Source: Saccharum officinarum (taxonomy: Eukaryota > Streptophyta > Magnoliopsida > Poales > Poaceae). Taken from it: a stretch of DNA of 64,000 nucleotides. Shown piece after piece: positions 1-10,138 of the stretch (position 1 is the first letter of the stretch; the number at the start of each line of letters is the position of its first letter). Position numbers and translations under genes: made by a program. Under the pieces are notes generated by a model. The model was not told the origin of the DNA. It searched no databases and saw only the letters and a program-made list of their open reading frames with translations. The DNA lies in the NCBI GenBank assembly GCA_020631735.1, contig CM036160.1, forward strand, positions 8,338,746 to 8,402,745, read 5' to 3'.

Positions 1-1108
1 CCGAAGGGGTATCTTCTATTTCAGGCCGTAGATCTCGCGATGGACGGTTCGGATTAGACGTGGGGGGAAAAGGGGAGCCGGTCGCCGGAGTTGGGGGAGA
101 TGCGGCGGCGCCGCCATTGCCGCGGCGGAGGGCTCACCGGAGTTGCCCAATCGAGCTCTACGGGGCGCGGTTCGCTGAACAGAGAACACCGGGAGAGAGA
201 GGAGACAAAGGCGAACTCACTAAGATGCGTTTCGCGGCTGGAGAAAGAACCGAGGGGCACCCGCCATGGCCGGCCGCGGAGGAGCTCGCCGGAGCTCGCG
301 TAAAACGGCCCTAGAGGTCACCATTCGACACGGGAGGTGGATGAGGAGAAAGAGGGGAGCGGGGCGAAGCTCACCTAGCGACAAAACGAAGACGAGGGTG
401 GCTCGGAGGTGACGGTCGACGCGGTGGGGCGGACGGGACGCTCCGGCGGTTTGCGACGCTGTGGTTGCGGCTCTCGCAAGTGGGATTGGAGCAGAGGAGC
501 GAAAACGGGGTCGCGTCCTTCCTATAAAGGGGCCGAGGCGCGCGGGAAGGGCGCTCCCACGACGCGCGTCGTGGCGGCGGTTGCTGCAGCGCCAGGCGCG
601 GGCGGGAACGGCTGCCATGACCGTGCGACTCGGGCGGTTGGATGAAGAAGAAGACAGCGCTGACTTGCGGGCCCTCAGTGTCTGTGGCAAAGAGGGAGGG
701 AACGGCGCGGGCGGCACAGTTGCGGCCGAGATGGGCCGGCCCAGGAGGGAGGAGAAAGGAAGAGCGCGCGCGTGGGCTGGCTCGGCGGGAGAAGGCAGCA
801 GGCCGAACGGGCCGCTCGGGCCGGAAGGAGGGAGGGGAGAGGGAGAAGGAGAATTCCCTTTTCATTTTCTAAAATGACTTTTCCAAATACATTTTCAAAT
901 GATTTTCAATTCCCTTTTGGCATTTAGATAAAACCAGACATTGCATAAAATAAAGTGCAGCAGCATGTATGCATAAACAAGTTGCTAATTTTATGATTGA
1001 TTTTATTTTCACAAAAGTATTATTATTTCCTATATGTGAAATGCACACATACATACATAATTAAATCATATTTAGGTATTTTAAAACAAAGCAAAATTTA
1101 GGGTGTTA
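1..1108 (-). mobile_element. LTR fragment of a Ty3/gypsy-like element, reverse orientation, cut by window edge
   Basis: Read on the minus strand, a canonical LTR start TGTAACACCCTAAATTTTG begins at about 1108. It leads through ~230 bp of AT-rich DNA into a GC-rich stretch (1-860). The same plan (TGTAACACCC, AT-rich lead, GC-rich middle) is seen in the complete LTRs at 2400 and 10139, but beyond the first ~20 bases the sequence differs, so this is a related family rather than a copy. The open frames here (for example 165 and 164 codons on the minus strand) are low-complexity Arg/Pro/Ser/Ala strings of GC-rich DNA, and I do not call them genes. The rest of the LTR lies outside the window. Confidence 0.55.
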
Positions 1109-1765
1109 CACATGTCAAACATTTTAGTTAAAATACATAAATATATCTAAAGTAACAATCTATATAAATTATATGCAACCGAAATATGGTTTTAAATAAT
1201 TTGTTAGTATCATTAGTATATGAGTTGTTAAGGAAATATTATTTATACAATGAAACATAATATATGTATTTTATTTCTTGTGCATGTTGGCACTACGCGT
1301 ATATTTACTTTAATCAAATCTTACTATATTAATATTGATAGAGGTGTGGTAATGTAGAAACGTATATATATGCTCTATTCATCATCTAAACATTTCCCTG
1401 TAATAGGAGATGTTAATAATTGAGATGTGGATTTGAGTGGGTATTTAATTTTTCTAATAATGAGATGAAAATTGAGTTATGTAAATTATTAATCATAATA
1501 AGAGGACATCGGTACTATTTAGGTCTACTTTAGATCATCTTTCTTAATGACATATGTGGGTAATATAAATTAGAGTCATGAGTTAGTTTATATTATTTTA
1601 CATAATAACATAAGTGGATAATTATTTAGAAAATAGAATAGATCCAGTAGCTATTATTATTATCAATAGTGATTAGGTTATACTTAATGATGGTAAGGTG
1701 TTTCTAATTTTTATGAGAATTTCTAAGATTTATTTTATTTTCCTATAAAGTAGTGTGAGGATTAA
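1109..1765. other. AT-rich intergenic DNA, no feature seen
   Basis: This lies between two reverse-oriented LTR ends. It is strongly AT-rich, has no open frame of note, and shows no clear repeat structure or retrotransposon primer-binding site next to either LTR end. Confidence 0.5.
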
Positions 1766-2399
1766 TGTCACACCCATTTATCGACCAAATGGAATGCATA
1801 CCCTTATGTGCGCCCAGAGATCAATCACACATAAGTTCACAAATTATAACAGAAGTATCATCACAAATGTTATTACATCACGAATATTTAAACACATAGT
1901 CTTAACACAAACGTAGCGGAAGTATAAATAAAATTCTCTCGTGGTAGCTCCAGTCACAGGTACATTGACTGGTTGACAGCAAGACTAGTAATCTTCAGGG
2001 AAGTAGGCGTAGTAGTCACTATTACCTCCATCTGTTACCCATCCGGGATTTTTATCCAAGTAAAAGAAATAAACAAGCGTAAGTACATCTCGTACTCAAC
2101 AAGTGTAACATGGGGTTCATGAGGCTCAAAAAGGCATATTCATTGGTTTATCAGCATGTAGCTTTTAGTTAGCATGATTTTAACATAACAATAACATCAA
2201 AATGTCTCAATATAAGCATTAAACATATGATCCATGTGAAATGATTAATGAATAACAAAAACATAATCATAAACAATTATTCAACTATTCCATAAGGGTC
2301 CAAGGCCACTCGTAACCGTGAGCACGGCTGTTATAACAGTTTTACACTCTGCAGAGGTTGTACACTTTCACTGTGAGTCGTGTTACCCAAATGCCCGGG
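1766..2399 (-). mobile_element. 3'-terminal part of a related LTR, reverse orientation, split by the element at 2400
   Basis: The plus strand starts TGTCACACCCATTT, the reverse complement of the LTR end motif AAATGGGTGTGACA seen at 5278-5291. Farther in, it contains the reverse complement of the LTR stretch at about 4951-5000 (GCCTTTTTGAGCCTCATGAA followed by diverged sequence). It is therefore a diverged sister LTR in inverse orientation. It stops exactly where the intact element begins (2400), so it is the insertion target. The expected remainder on the far side falls in or beyond the N gap at 12975. No primer-binding site follows the LTR end at 1766, so this is a 3' LTR or solo LTR. Confidence 0.65.
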
Positions 2400-5291
2400 T
2401 GTAACACCCAAATTTTAGAGATAAAAAAAAATTGGAATAATGTAGATAATAAAATAATGGCCAATTTAAAATAATAGTAAAATAAATTTTGTGTTGCATT
2501 CATGCTGTTGCATTTATTTTTATTGTGTGGTGTGGATTTGTTTTATTTTATTTTATTTTGGATTAGAATGTATTTTAAATATTTTTGAAAGCAAGTAAAT
2601 AAAAAAAAAAGAGAAGAAGCTTACCTGTTGTGGCGGCCTGGAGAATCACCAGGGCCGGCCTGTTATTTTTCGCGCGGTGGGCCGAACCAGCCGAGCTGTT
2701 TTTCTTCCCCCGCACCCGTGTTGGTGGGCCGGCCCGGCGACACTGCCGCGGCCCAAGCCGGTCGAGCCCGCAGCAGCCGCTTCCTTTCCCTTGAGTCGCT
2801 GATCGATGGGCCCCACCTGTCGGTCGTATCTTCCTCCTCCAGCCGTAGCCGAGTAGGACTCGAAGTTCGTTCGTTCAACCGACTTCGATCGCAAATCTTC
2901 GGTTTCCTAGCAAGATAGGGGATGTGGCCTTATAAAAGGATAGCCGGGTACCTCTAGTTTCCATTTTTCAACTAAAAAGCTAGGGTTGCCACGGGAAATC
3001 GAGCTTTAGGGTTTGAGTTCGTTGGAGGCCGGCGGTAGATCGGGGAGGGAGCTTTCGGGTGGATTTTGGGTCGAATTCTTCGCCTAGGTGAGTTCGTTAG
3101 TTCCTCCTCTTCCTTCCCATGTGCTTCTTTTGAATTCTTGTGCAATCTACCACGATTTTGAAGGTCACCGTCGGTCGGTAATGGCGCCGCCGCCCTCTTC
3201 TCGTCGCGGGTAGAGCTTGGGCTACCGTGGTTAGTTTTTATCGAGTAGATGAGATCGCGTGGAGTTTCTCCACCGATTGGAGTTAGTAGTGGGGTGAGCG
3301 GTGGTCGGAGTAGTCGGGGCCGAAGAAGTCCGGCGAGGTGGCCATGGTGGTAACGGAGGAGCCGGCGGCCGGATTGGAGGAAGAAGGCCGGACTTTGCAC
3401 TGTGTAGTTGCTGGTGATCGTGAGCCGTTCGATTCGAAATCAACGCTCGAGATTAGATCATACCCTTTCGGTGGTAATCTTGTTAAAGAGTCCCTGCATT
3501 TTCTGGGAATCAACCCGCGGTCCAAAACGTAAAGCTGAAATTACGTTTTCGCATTTTGAAAGCGTATTTTCTTTCGGGTTATTCAAAAATACGTTTTCAG
3601 CAATTTACAGATTTGCCACTAGAACTGTTTTGGTCATAAAATCTTCGTTTTAACTCCGATTTGATCCGTTCAAATTGCGTTAGGTTCGTATTTGTGAACT
3701 CTACATGTTAGTATCGTTTTACAGTTAGTTTTGATAATTTATTTTTCGAGTTTATAATTAAGTATTTATTTATCTATAGGAAATCTTAGAAAATTCATAA
3801 CTTTTACGTTTTAACTCCGATTTTGGTGATCTTTGCGTCTGTGTGATCGTAGAAACGTGTAGAAGAGTTTTATAAACTTTTATTACTGTTTTGTTACTGT
3901 TGGTGTACTGTTCTAATTATATCTATTTGTTTGCTTCGTGTATGTTTGATTTGATGCATGTATGTTGTTGATTGATGATCGAGTATAGAAGGTGAGCAGT
4001 ACTTGGACGATTCGGAGTATTACTTTGAGCCAAGTCAGCAGTATCATTTGGAGAGCTTTGATCAAGGCAAGTATAACACAGGACTATCCTTGCTACCTAT
4101 TCATCAAAATGATCATACATATGCATGTGCTTACCTTGACAACCTTAGAGATTATAACTTAGTGCTTGATGTCTTGATTCCTTGTCAACCTTGGGTATGC
4201 ATATGGGTAGCTATTGCTAGTGCTTAAACTAAGAACAATGATCTTGTAATTTGATTAATGGATTAAGCAATCAACTATTAAGATGATTTCATTGTTGTTA
4301 AAAGGGGGCTAGAGCTTGTGTATTATTTTGATGCTCTGGTTTCTCTCCTTAAGGACTTATCTGTAAGTGATAACCGGGATATACAGTACAGCTGTGAGGG
4401 CTATATGGCTCTGGCTTTAGTTGTTCAAGAGACCTTTTCTAGCTTGTTAGTGGTTACCTTAAATGGCGTAAGAATGGCTTGACACTTTGGGTGTAGTGCG
4501 AGCCCCTGGCCTAGTGTGTATAGGCTGCGGTTGTTGTGCCACAGGGAAGGGGGGTTCTACATCTGCCTGCCGAGTGAATCTAATGACCCTAACTTGTTAG
4601 ACGAACTCTTGAGTGGCTTTATATGGTTTTTGGGTGTTTGGGCTTGATCTCCCCACTCATTTGGAAATCATGACTTACAGTGAAAGTGTACACCTCTGCG
4701 CAGAGTTAAAAACTGGTATACTAGCCGTGCTCACGGATACGAGCGGCCTTGGGATTCTTATGGAATAGTTGATCATAACTGTTATATCATGCTTAATTAT
4801 TGTTGATTATTATTATGCTCATGTTAATGCTATTCATTATCCTTATTACAATTGATCATTGGTTCTTTAATGGGAAGTGGTTTATCTTGATGCTACTCAA
4901 TTGCTAATATATGATTAAAAAGCTAAACGCAGTTAAACAGTGTCTAGCCTTTTTGAGCCTCATGAACCCTGTGTTATATTTGTGGAGTTCGACATGAACT
5001 CACTCTTGCTATTTCCACCATAACAGATGAAGATAATGAGGAAGATTATCGGAATGAGTACTAGTCTTGGTGTCAACCAGTCAACCGTGTCCCTGTGTGG
5101 AGTTTCCGCTGAAGAATTATTATTAGATATTATTATCTATCGTTCAAGACTATGTCTTAAACACTTATTCGTTATGTAATAAGCACTGTGATGATACTTT
5201 GTAATTTGTCAACTTATGTGCGCGACTGTTTCCTGGGGTGCACATGAGTCTTTTATACATCCTATTTTTGTCCTTAAAAATGGGTGTGACA
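2400..5291 (+). repeat. 5' LTR
   Basis: It runs from TGTAACACCC to GGGTGTGACA, ~2.89 kb, with TG...CA ends. Its first ~600 bp are AT-rich then GC-rich; a TATAAAA lies at 2931, and a strong splice-donor-like CCTAG/GTGAGT at 3087/3088. The 74-codon frame at 4003-4227 is in the LTR, has no homology I recognise, and is not called as a gene. Confidence 0.92.
2931..2937 (+). promoter_or_regulatory. TATA box of the LTR promoter
   Basis: TATAAAA within CCTTATAAAAGG at the end of the GC-rich U3-like part of the 5' LTR. The same motif is present at 10655-10661 in the 3' LTR. It would place transcription start near 2960 by usual spacing (inferred). Confidence 0.55.
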
Positions 5292-5294
5292 GAT

Positions 5295-5307
5295 TGGTAT
5301 CAAAGCC
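5295..5307 (+). other. Primer-binding site, initiator-tRNA-Met type
   Basis: TGGTATCAAAGCC lies three bases after the LTR end. It matches the common plant tRNA-iMet site TGGTATCAGAGC with one change, and it fixes the LTR end at 5291. Confidence 0.8.
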
Positions 5308-5479
5308 GTGTTGACTGTAGGACGCAAGCCTAGTTAGAATGGTCGTTGATAGCATCCATACCTCACTTAATTCATGCTTCGTCTTTCACCTTGTTAATTA
5401 CTAAAGTTTTATGCTCCCTCTACTTTATTCTATTGCGAAAATACATTGATTCTATCTAATCTATGTCTAAATTTTATAG

Positions 5480-6184
5480 ATGCCTCCTCATCCCCGTTTG
5501 TCAGCTGCACAATATGTTGCCCGTTTCAAACCCCAGGAGCCAAAGGAAGAGGGCGATCAAGAGCTATCCGATGCTGAATCAAGAGTTGGTGATACGCCTA
5601 TGGAGGATGTAGTTATGGGGTGGACTACGAAGTTTCATATCATGGTTCCTAAAGCTGATGCTTTCTTCCATGACATGTTGACAAGAACCCTGGACAACTA
5701 CTACTATGACTGGGAAGCTACGCTGGAGTATCGTAGTGCAGAGTATAGTCATCCATGGATGGATTCCTATTGGGAAACGGAGTTATGGGTTAAGAAAAGG
5801 GATCCTACCACTAAGGAGCCTAAGGTGGAGTCAAAGTTCATCACCAGAGTGAGCCGGGCAACTGTGGAGATAAGCATGGAGGATGTCGCTTTCAATGCAT
5901 TTGTTTACTACCATGGTCTACGCTCGGACAAGACGTTAAAGGGTGCACTTCGGCATTTTCCTTGTTTCTTGCATGACAAGGGAATTTGGACCGTGCCGCC
6001 TGCAGATGATTCCTCCTTGACTTTACAAGCTACGGTGGGATTAGCTCGTGAATTGGCTCTCCATGAGGTGGATTTGAAGGATGAGTTGCTAAAGGAAAAA
6101 GAACTTAAGGAGCAAGCTTACAAGGAGATTGACCAATTAAGGGCGGAGTTAGGTCGTCCCAAGATTTATGAGAAGCTTAATTAG
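5480..6184 (+). CDS. Extra (non gag-pol) ORF of the retrotransposon, 234 aa, function unknown
   Basis: An intact 234-codon frame lies in the leader between the primer-binding site and the gag start, where the element should be non-coding or gag. I do not recognise the family. The N-terminus (1-45) is acidic and Pro/Glu-rich. Residues ~48-165 are rich in Tyr and Trp and look like a folded alpha/beta domain (for example KFHIMVPKADAFFHDML). The C-terminus (~185-230) is a Leu/Glu/Lys-rich helix, probably a coiled coil (LKDELLKEKELKEQ), which suggests oligomerisation. There is no zinc knuckle, protease or RT motif. The ATG follows directly on TTTTATAG, a possible splice acceptor. Unlike the late pol of the same element it has no frameshift. 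It could be a captured host exon or a divergent structural protein; both are inference. Confidence 0.6.
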   Translation: MPPHPRLSAAQYVARFKPQEPKEEGDQELSDAESRVGDTPMEDVVMGWTTKFHIMVPKADAFFHDMLTRTLDNYYYDWEATLEYRSAEYSHPWMDSYWETELWVKKRDPTTKEPKVESKFITRVSRATVEISMEDVAFNAFVYYHGLRSDKTLKGALRHFPCFLHDKGIWTVPPADDSSLTLQATVGLARELALHEVDLKDELLKEKELKEQAYKEIDQLRAELGRPKIYEKLN

Positions 6185-6889
6185 GCAATAGGAAAAATCC
6201 CTATGTAATAGGAACGATAGTAGTTGTGAGTTAATTTTGAGTTTGGATTGTTTTAAGAGTCAGTTTGTGGTGTGAACAATTGTGTGATTGATGGATTGTT
6301 ATTATGATAATGTGTGATTTGGATCTTTGTAATGTGTGCTGGAGTTTTGTAGACATGTCTACAAATTCCATGGTTAAGAATATTAAGTTTGATCAAGATA
6401 TATTAGTTGAATATGAGGTTAAATTAGTTCTGTCCTTTGCTGATTATTGGATCAGTCTGGGATGTTTTAGAAATAACTTAAAATCCGTTCATGAGAAATT
6501 TAAGAAATTTTACTGGGAATAATTAGACTTCTATATCTTTCCAATCCCACAAGAATCACCTTAATATCTATTATGAGTTAAGAGATATACCTGTTTCAAG
6601 TTGGAGTTACTGCACAGTCTGGAAATCTGGAACAGTTTCTGTTAAGTTCAGTTTTTGACCAATTTACTGACAGAATCAGAAAAAGTGTTGTGAATACGAG
6701 TTGTAGATAATTTTATAAGCTTTCCAACCATGTAAAGATCATCTGAATTGGACGTCTGTAGCTCGAGATATGACAGTTTTACTGAGTTGCTGAAATTGGA
6801 GTTCGCCCAGAAAATCAGATTTTGTTTATCTATTGAATACATCATCTCGGATCGTACTGAATTCCAATCTCTGTGTTTTTGGAAACAGA

Positions 6890-6949
6890 TGTCAGGCAGA
6901 GGTCGTGGCAGAGGTCGTGGAGGTGCTAACATACCCATTACTATGGAGG
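6890..6949 (+). pseudogene. gag remnant (N-terminal ~20 codons only)
   Basis: [14 protein letters not shown] starts at 6890, the Arg/Gly-rich beginning typical of chromoviral gag. It follows a possible splice acceptor (AAACAG). After ~20 codons the frame reaches the deletion junction near 6949, where sequence from the C-terminal part of the protease begins. The capsid region, the zinc knuckle and the protease active-site DSGA-type motif are all absent. Confidence 0.6.
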
Positions 6950-6953
6950 TACC

Positions 6954-9900
6954 ATGCAAACTAGTAATCGTTGTCTTCCGATTAGTATGGTATTAAGGGG
7001 GGTAGAGTTTAAGATAACTCCTATAGTGTTGAGAACATCTGGAATTGATGTGATATTGGGTATGGACTGGATGATGCAAAATCAGGCAGAGATTCAGTGT
7101 CAGCAGAAAGTGGTAGTTGTGACTGCGCCTAATGGAGATAAAATCAATGTGGATGTAGCAATGCAGAAGCAACCAACCGCGGTGGTGAATCAGATTGAAG
7201 ATACTATTAAGGAGAATTCAGTGATTGAGGAATTTCCGGATGTCTTCCCTGATGAATTGCCAGGTATGCCACCTGACCGAGACATTGAATTTCTTATTGA
7301 ATTATTACCTGGAACTGCACCTATAGCCAAACGACCATATAGGATGGGAGTAGATGAATTAGAAGAACTTAAGAAACAAATTAAAGAATTACAAGAAAAA
7401 GGTTTTATTCGACCTAGTTCATCACCTTGGGGAGCACCAGTTATTTTTGTTGATAAGAAAGATGGTGGTCAGAGGATGTGTGTTGATTATCGGTCACTAC
7501 ATGAAGTAACTATCAAGAATAAGTATCCTTTGCCCCGGATTGATGACTTGTTTGATCAGTTGAGAGGTGCTTGTGTGTTCTCTAAGATTGATTTACGTTC
7601 TGGATATCATCAGTTGAAGATTCGTGTCTCTGATATTCCGAAGACAGCTTTTACTACAAGGTATGGATTGTATGAGTATACTGTTATGTCGTTTGGATTG
7701 ACCAATGCACCTGCATACTTTATGTACATGATGAATAAGGTGTTCATGGAATACTTGGATAAGTTTGTGGTAGTGTTTATTGATGATATACTGGTATTTT
7801 CCAAGACAGAGGTAGAGCATGCTGAACATTTGAGGTTGGTATTGCAGAAGCTTAGAGAGCATAAACTGTATGCGAAGCGAAGTAAATGTGAGTTTTGGTT
7901 GAAGGAAGTTTCTTTTCTTGGTCATATTGTTTCTAATGGAGGTATATCAGTGGATCCAGGCAAGGTAAAGGATGTATTGAATTGGAAACCACCTACTGAT
8001 GTTAGTGAGATTCGCAGTTTCCTGGGTTTAGCTGGATATTATAGACGGTTCATTGAAGGGTTTTCTAAACTTGCTAAACCTATGACATCTCTGTTAGAAA
8101 AGAATGCTAAATTTGTGTGGTCTGATAAATGTCAAGCTAGTTTTGAGGAGTTGAAAAAGAGGTTGACTACAGCGCCTGTTTTGGTTTTACCAGATTTGAG
8201 TAAGAAGTTTTCTATTTATTGTGATGCTTCTCGTCAAGGTTTGGGATGTGTTCTTATGCAAGAAGGCAGAGTTGTGGCTTATGCATCCAGGCAGTTAAGA
8301 AAGCATGAGTTGAATTATCCTACACATGATTTGGAATTAGCAGCTGTAGTTCATGCTTTAAAGATTTGGAGACATTATTTGATTGGACATAAGAGTGATA
8401 TATACACTGATCATAAGAGTTTGAAGTATATTTTCACTCAGTCAGATCTGAATTTGAGGCAACGCAGATGGTTGGAGTTGATTAAGGATTATGATATTGA
8501 GATACACTATCATCCTGGTAAGGCTAATGTAGTAGCTGATGCTCTTAGTAGGAAGAGTTATGCCAATGAGATAAGAACGTTGTCTATGACTAGTGAGTTA
8601 TGTGCTGAATTTGAATATTTGAATTTGGGAATTGTTACTAATACAATGGAATTAGTGATAGAGCCTACCTTAGAGCAAGAAATTTACAAGGGCCAGTTGA
8701 AGGATGAGAAACTAAAGAAGATAGCGGAAGATATAGTGATTGGTAAGTCACCAGGCTTTCGAATGGATGATAATGGAATTTTGTGGTTCGGAAAGAGGCT
8801 GTGTGTACCTGAGGATCAAACTGTTAGACAAGCAATTCTTCGCGAAGCTCATGAGTCAGCTTATTCTATTCATCCTGGTAGTACTAAGATGTATTTGGAT
8901 CTTAAACAGAAATATTGGTGGGTTGGACTAAAGCGAGATGTGGCTGAGTATGTGGCTTTGTGTGATACTTGTCAGAGGGTGAAAGCAGAGCATCAGAGAC
9001 CTGCTGGATTGTTACAACCAATGAAGATTCCTGAATGGAAGTGGAGGAAGTTGGTATGGATTTTATAGTAGGGTTACCGCGTACTCAGAGAGGTTATGAT
9101 TCTATTTGGGTGATAGTAGATCGGTTAACTAAAGTTGCTCATTTTATACCAGTAAAGACTACTTACCATGGACCAAAATTGGCGGAGTTGTATATGGAGA
9201 GAATAGTCTGTTTGCATGGAGTACCAAAGAAGATTGTATCTGATCGAGGATCGCAGTTTACATCGCATTTTGGAAAGCTGTGCATGAATCACTGGGAACA
9301 AAATTGAATTTTAGTACAGCATATCATCCACAGACAGATGGACAGACTGAAAGGACCAACCAGGTATTAGAGGATATGTTGAGAGCTTGTGCATTGCAAT
9401 ATGGAACTAGTTGGGATAAGAGTTTGCCTTATGCAGAATTTTCTACAATAATAGTTATCAACAGAGTCTCAAGATGGCACCGTTTGAAGCTTTGTATGGA
9501 CGTAAGTGTAGAACTCCATTGTTTTGGGATCAGACAGGTGAATCTCAGGTGTTTGGTACAGATGTTCTTAGAAACGCAGAAGATCAAGTGCGAGTGATTC
9601 GTGAGAATTTGAGAGTGGCACAGTCTCGTCAGAAGAGTTATGCTGATAATAGGAGAAGGATCTAGTTTTTGAGTAGGTGATTATGTCTATTTGAAGGTGT
9701 CACCTATGAGAAGTGTGAAGAGATTTAACATGAAAGGTAAACTAGCACCAAGGTATGTTGGACCATTTAAAGTTATTGCTAGACGTGGGGAAGTTGCTTA
9801 CCAATTAGAGTTGCCTGAGAATTTATCTGGGGTGCATGATGTGTTTCATGTTTCACAACTTAAGAAGTGTTTGAGGGTGCCTGAGGAGCAGATACCTTTT

Positions 9901-10094
9901 GGAAGAATTGACTGTTAAGGAGGATCTTACATATGAAGAGATTCCGATTAAGATTTATAGAGACTGCTGAGAGCGTTACTCGAAGTCGGATTATTAAGAT
10001 GTGTAAAGTACAGTGGAATCGATACACAGAGGCAGAGGCAACTTGGGAAAGAGAGGATGAATTGAGGAAATCATATCCGCAGTTATTTGAGTAA
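6954..10094 (+). pseudogene. pol polyprotein: protease C-terminus, RT, RNase H, integrase, chromodomain-like tail (frameshifted)
   Basis: A continuous 704-codon frame (6954-9068) begins inside the protease ([11 protein letters not shown]). It carries RT with FIDD (IDDILVFS near residue 277), the LTNAP motif, the RNase H aspartates (IYCDAS, IYTDHK), and the integrase zinc finger (H-x-H and CDTCQ). The integrase core continues in other frames: 9035-9307 ([18 protein letters not shown]), 9280-9450 (GQTERTNQ), 9474-9665 and 9691-9918. A chromodomain-like tail ends with TAA at 10092-10094. Each break is a single-base change of frame, mostly in a homopolymer. I see no substitution-type stop in this domain series. 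The element lacks its own gag and protease active site, so it could move only with help from a relative. Confidence 0.9.
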
Positions 10095-10120
10095 GCAGTC
10101 CAATCTCGAGGACGAGATTC

Positions 10121-10136
10121 TTTTAAGGGGGTAGAA
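10121..10136 (+). other. Polypurine tract
   Basis: TTTTAAGGGGGTAGAA immediately precedes the 3' LTR start at 10139, the expected second-strand primer position. Confidence 0.7.
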
Positions 10137-10138
10137 TT

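Noticed and set aside
220..865. Two overlapping ~165-codon minus-strand frames
   Set aside because: GC-rich LTR interior without domains; open frames are expected by composition.
4003..4227. 74-codon frame in the 5' LTR
   Set aside because: Broken in the 3' LTR copy and has no recognisable domain.
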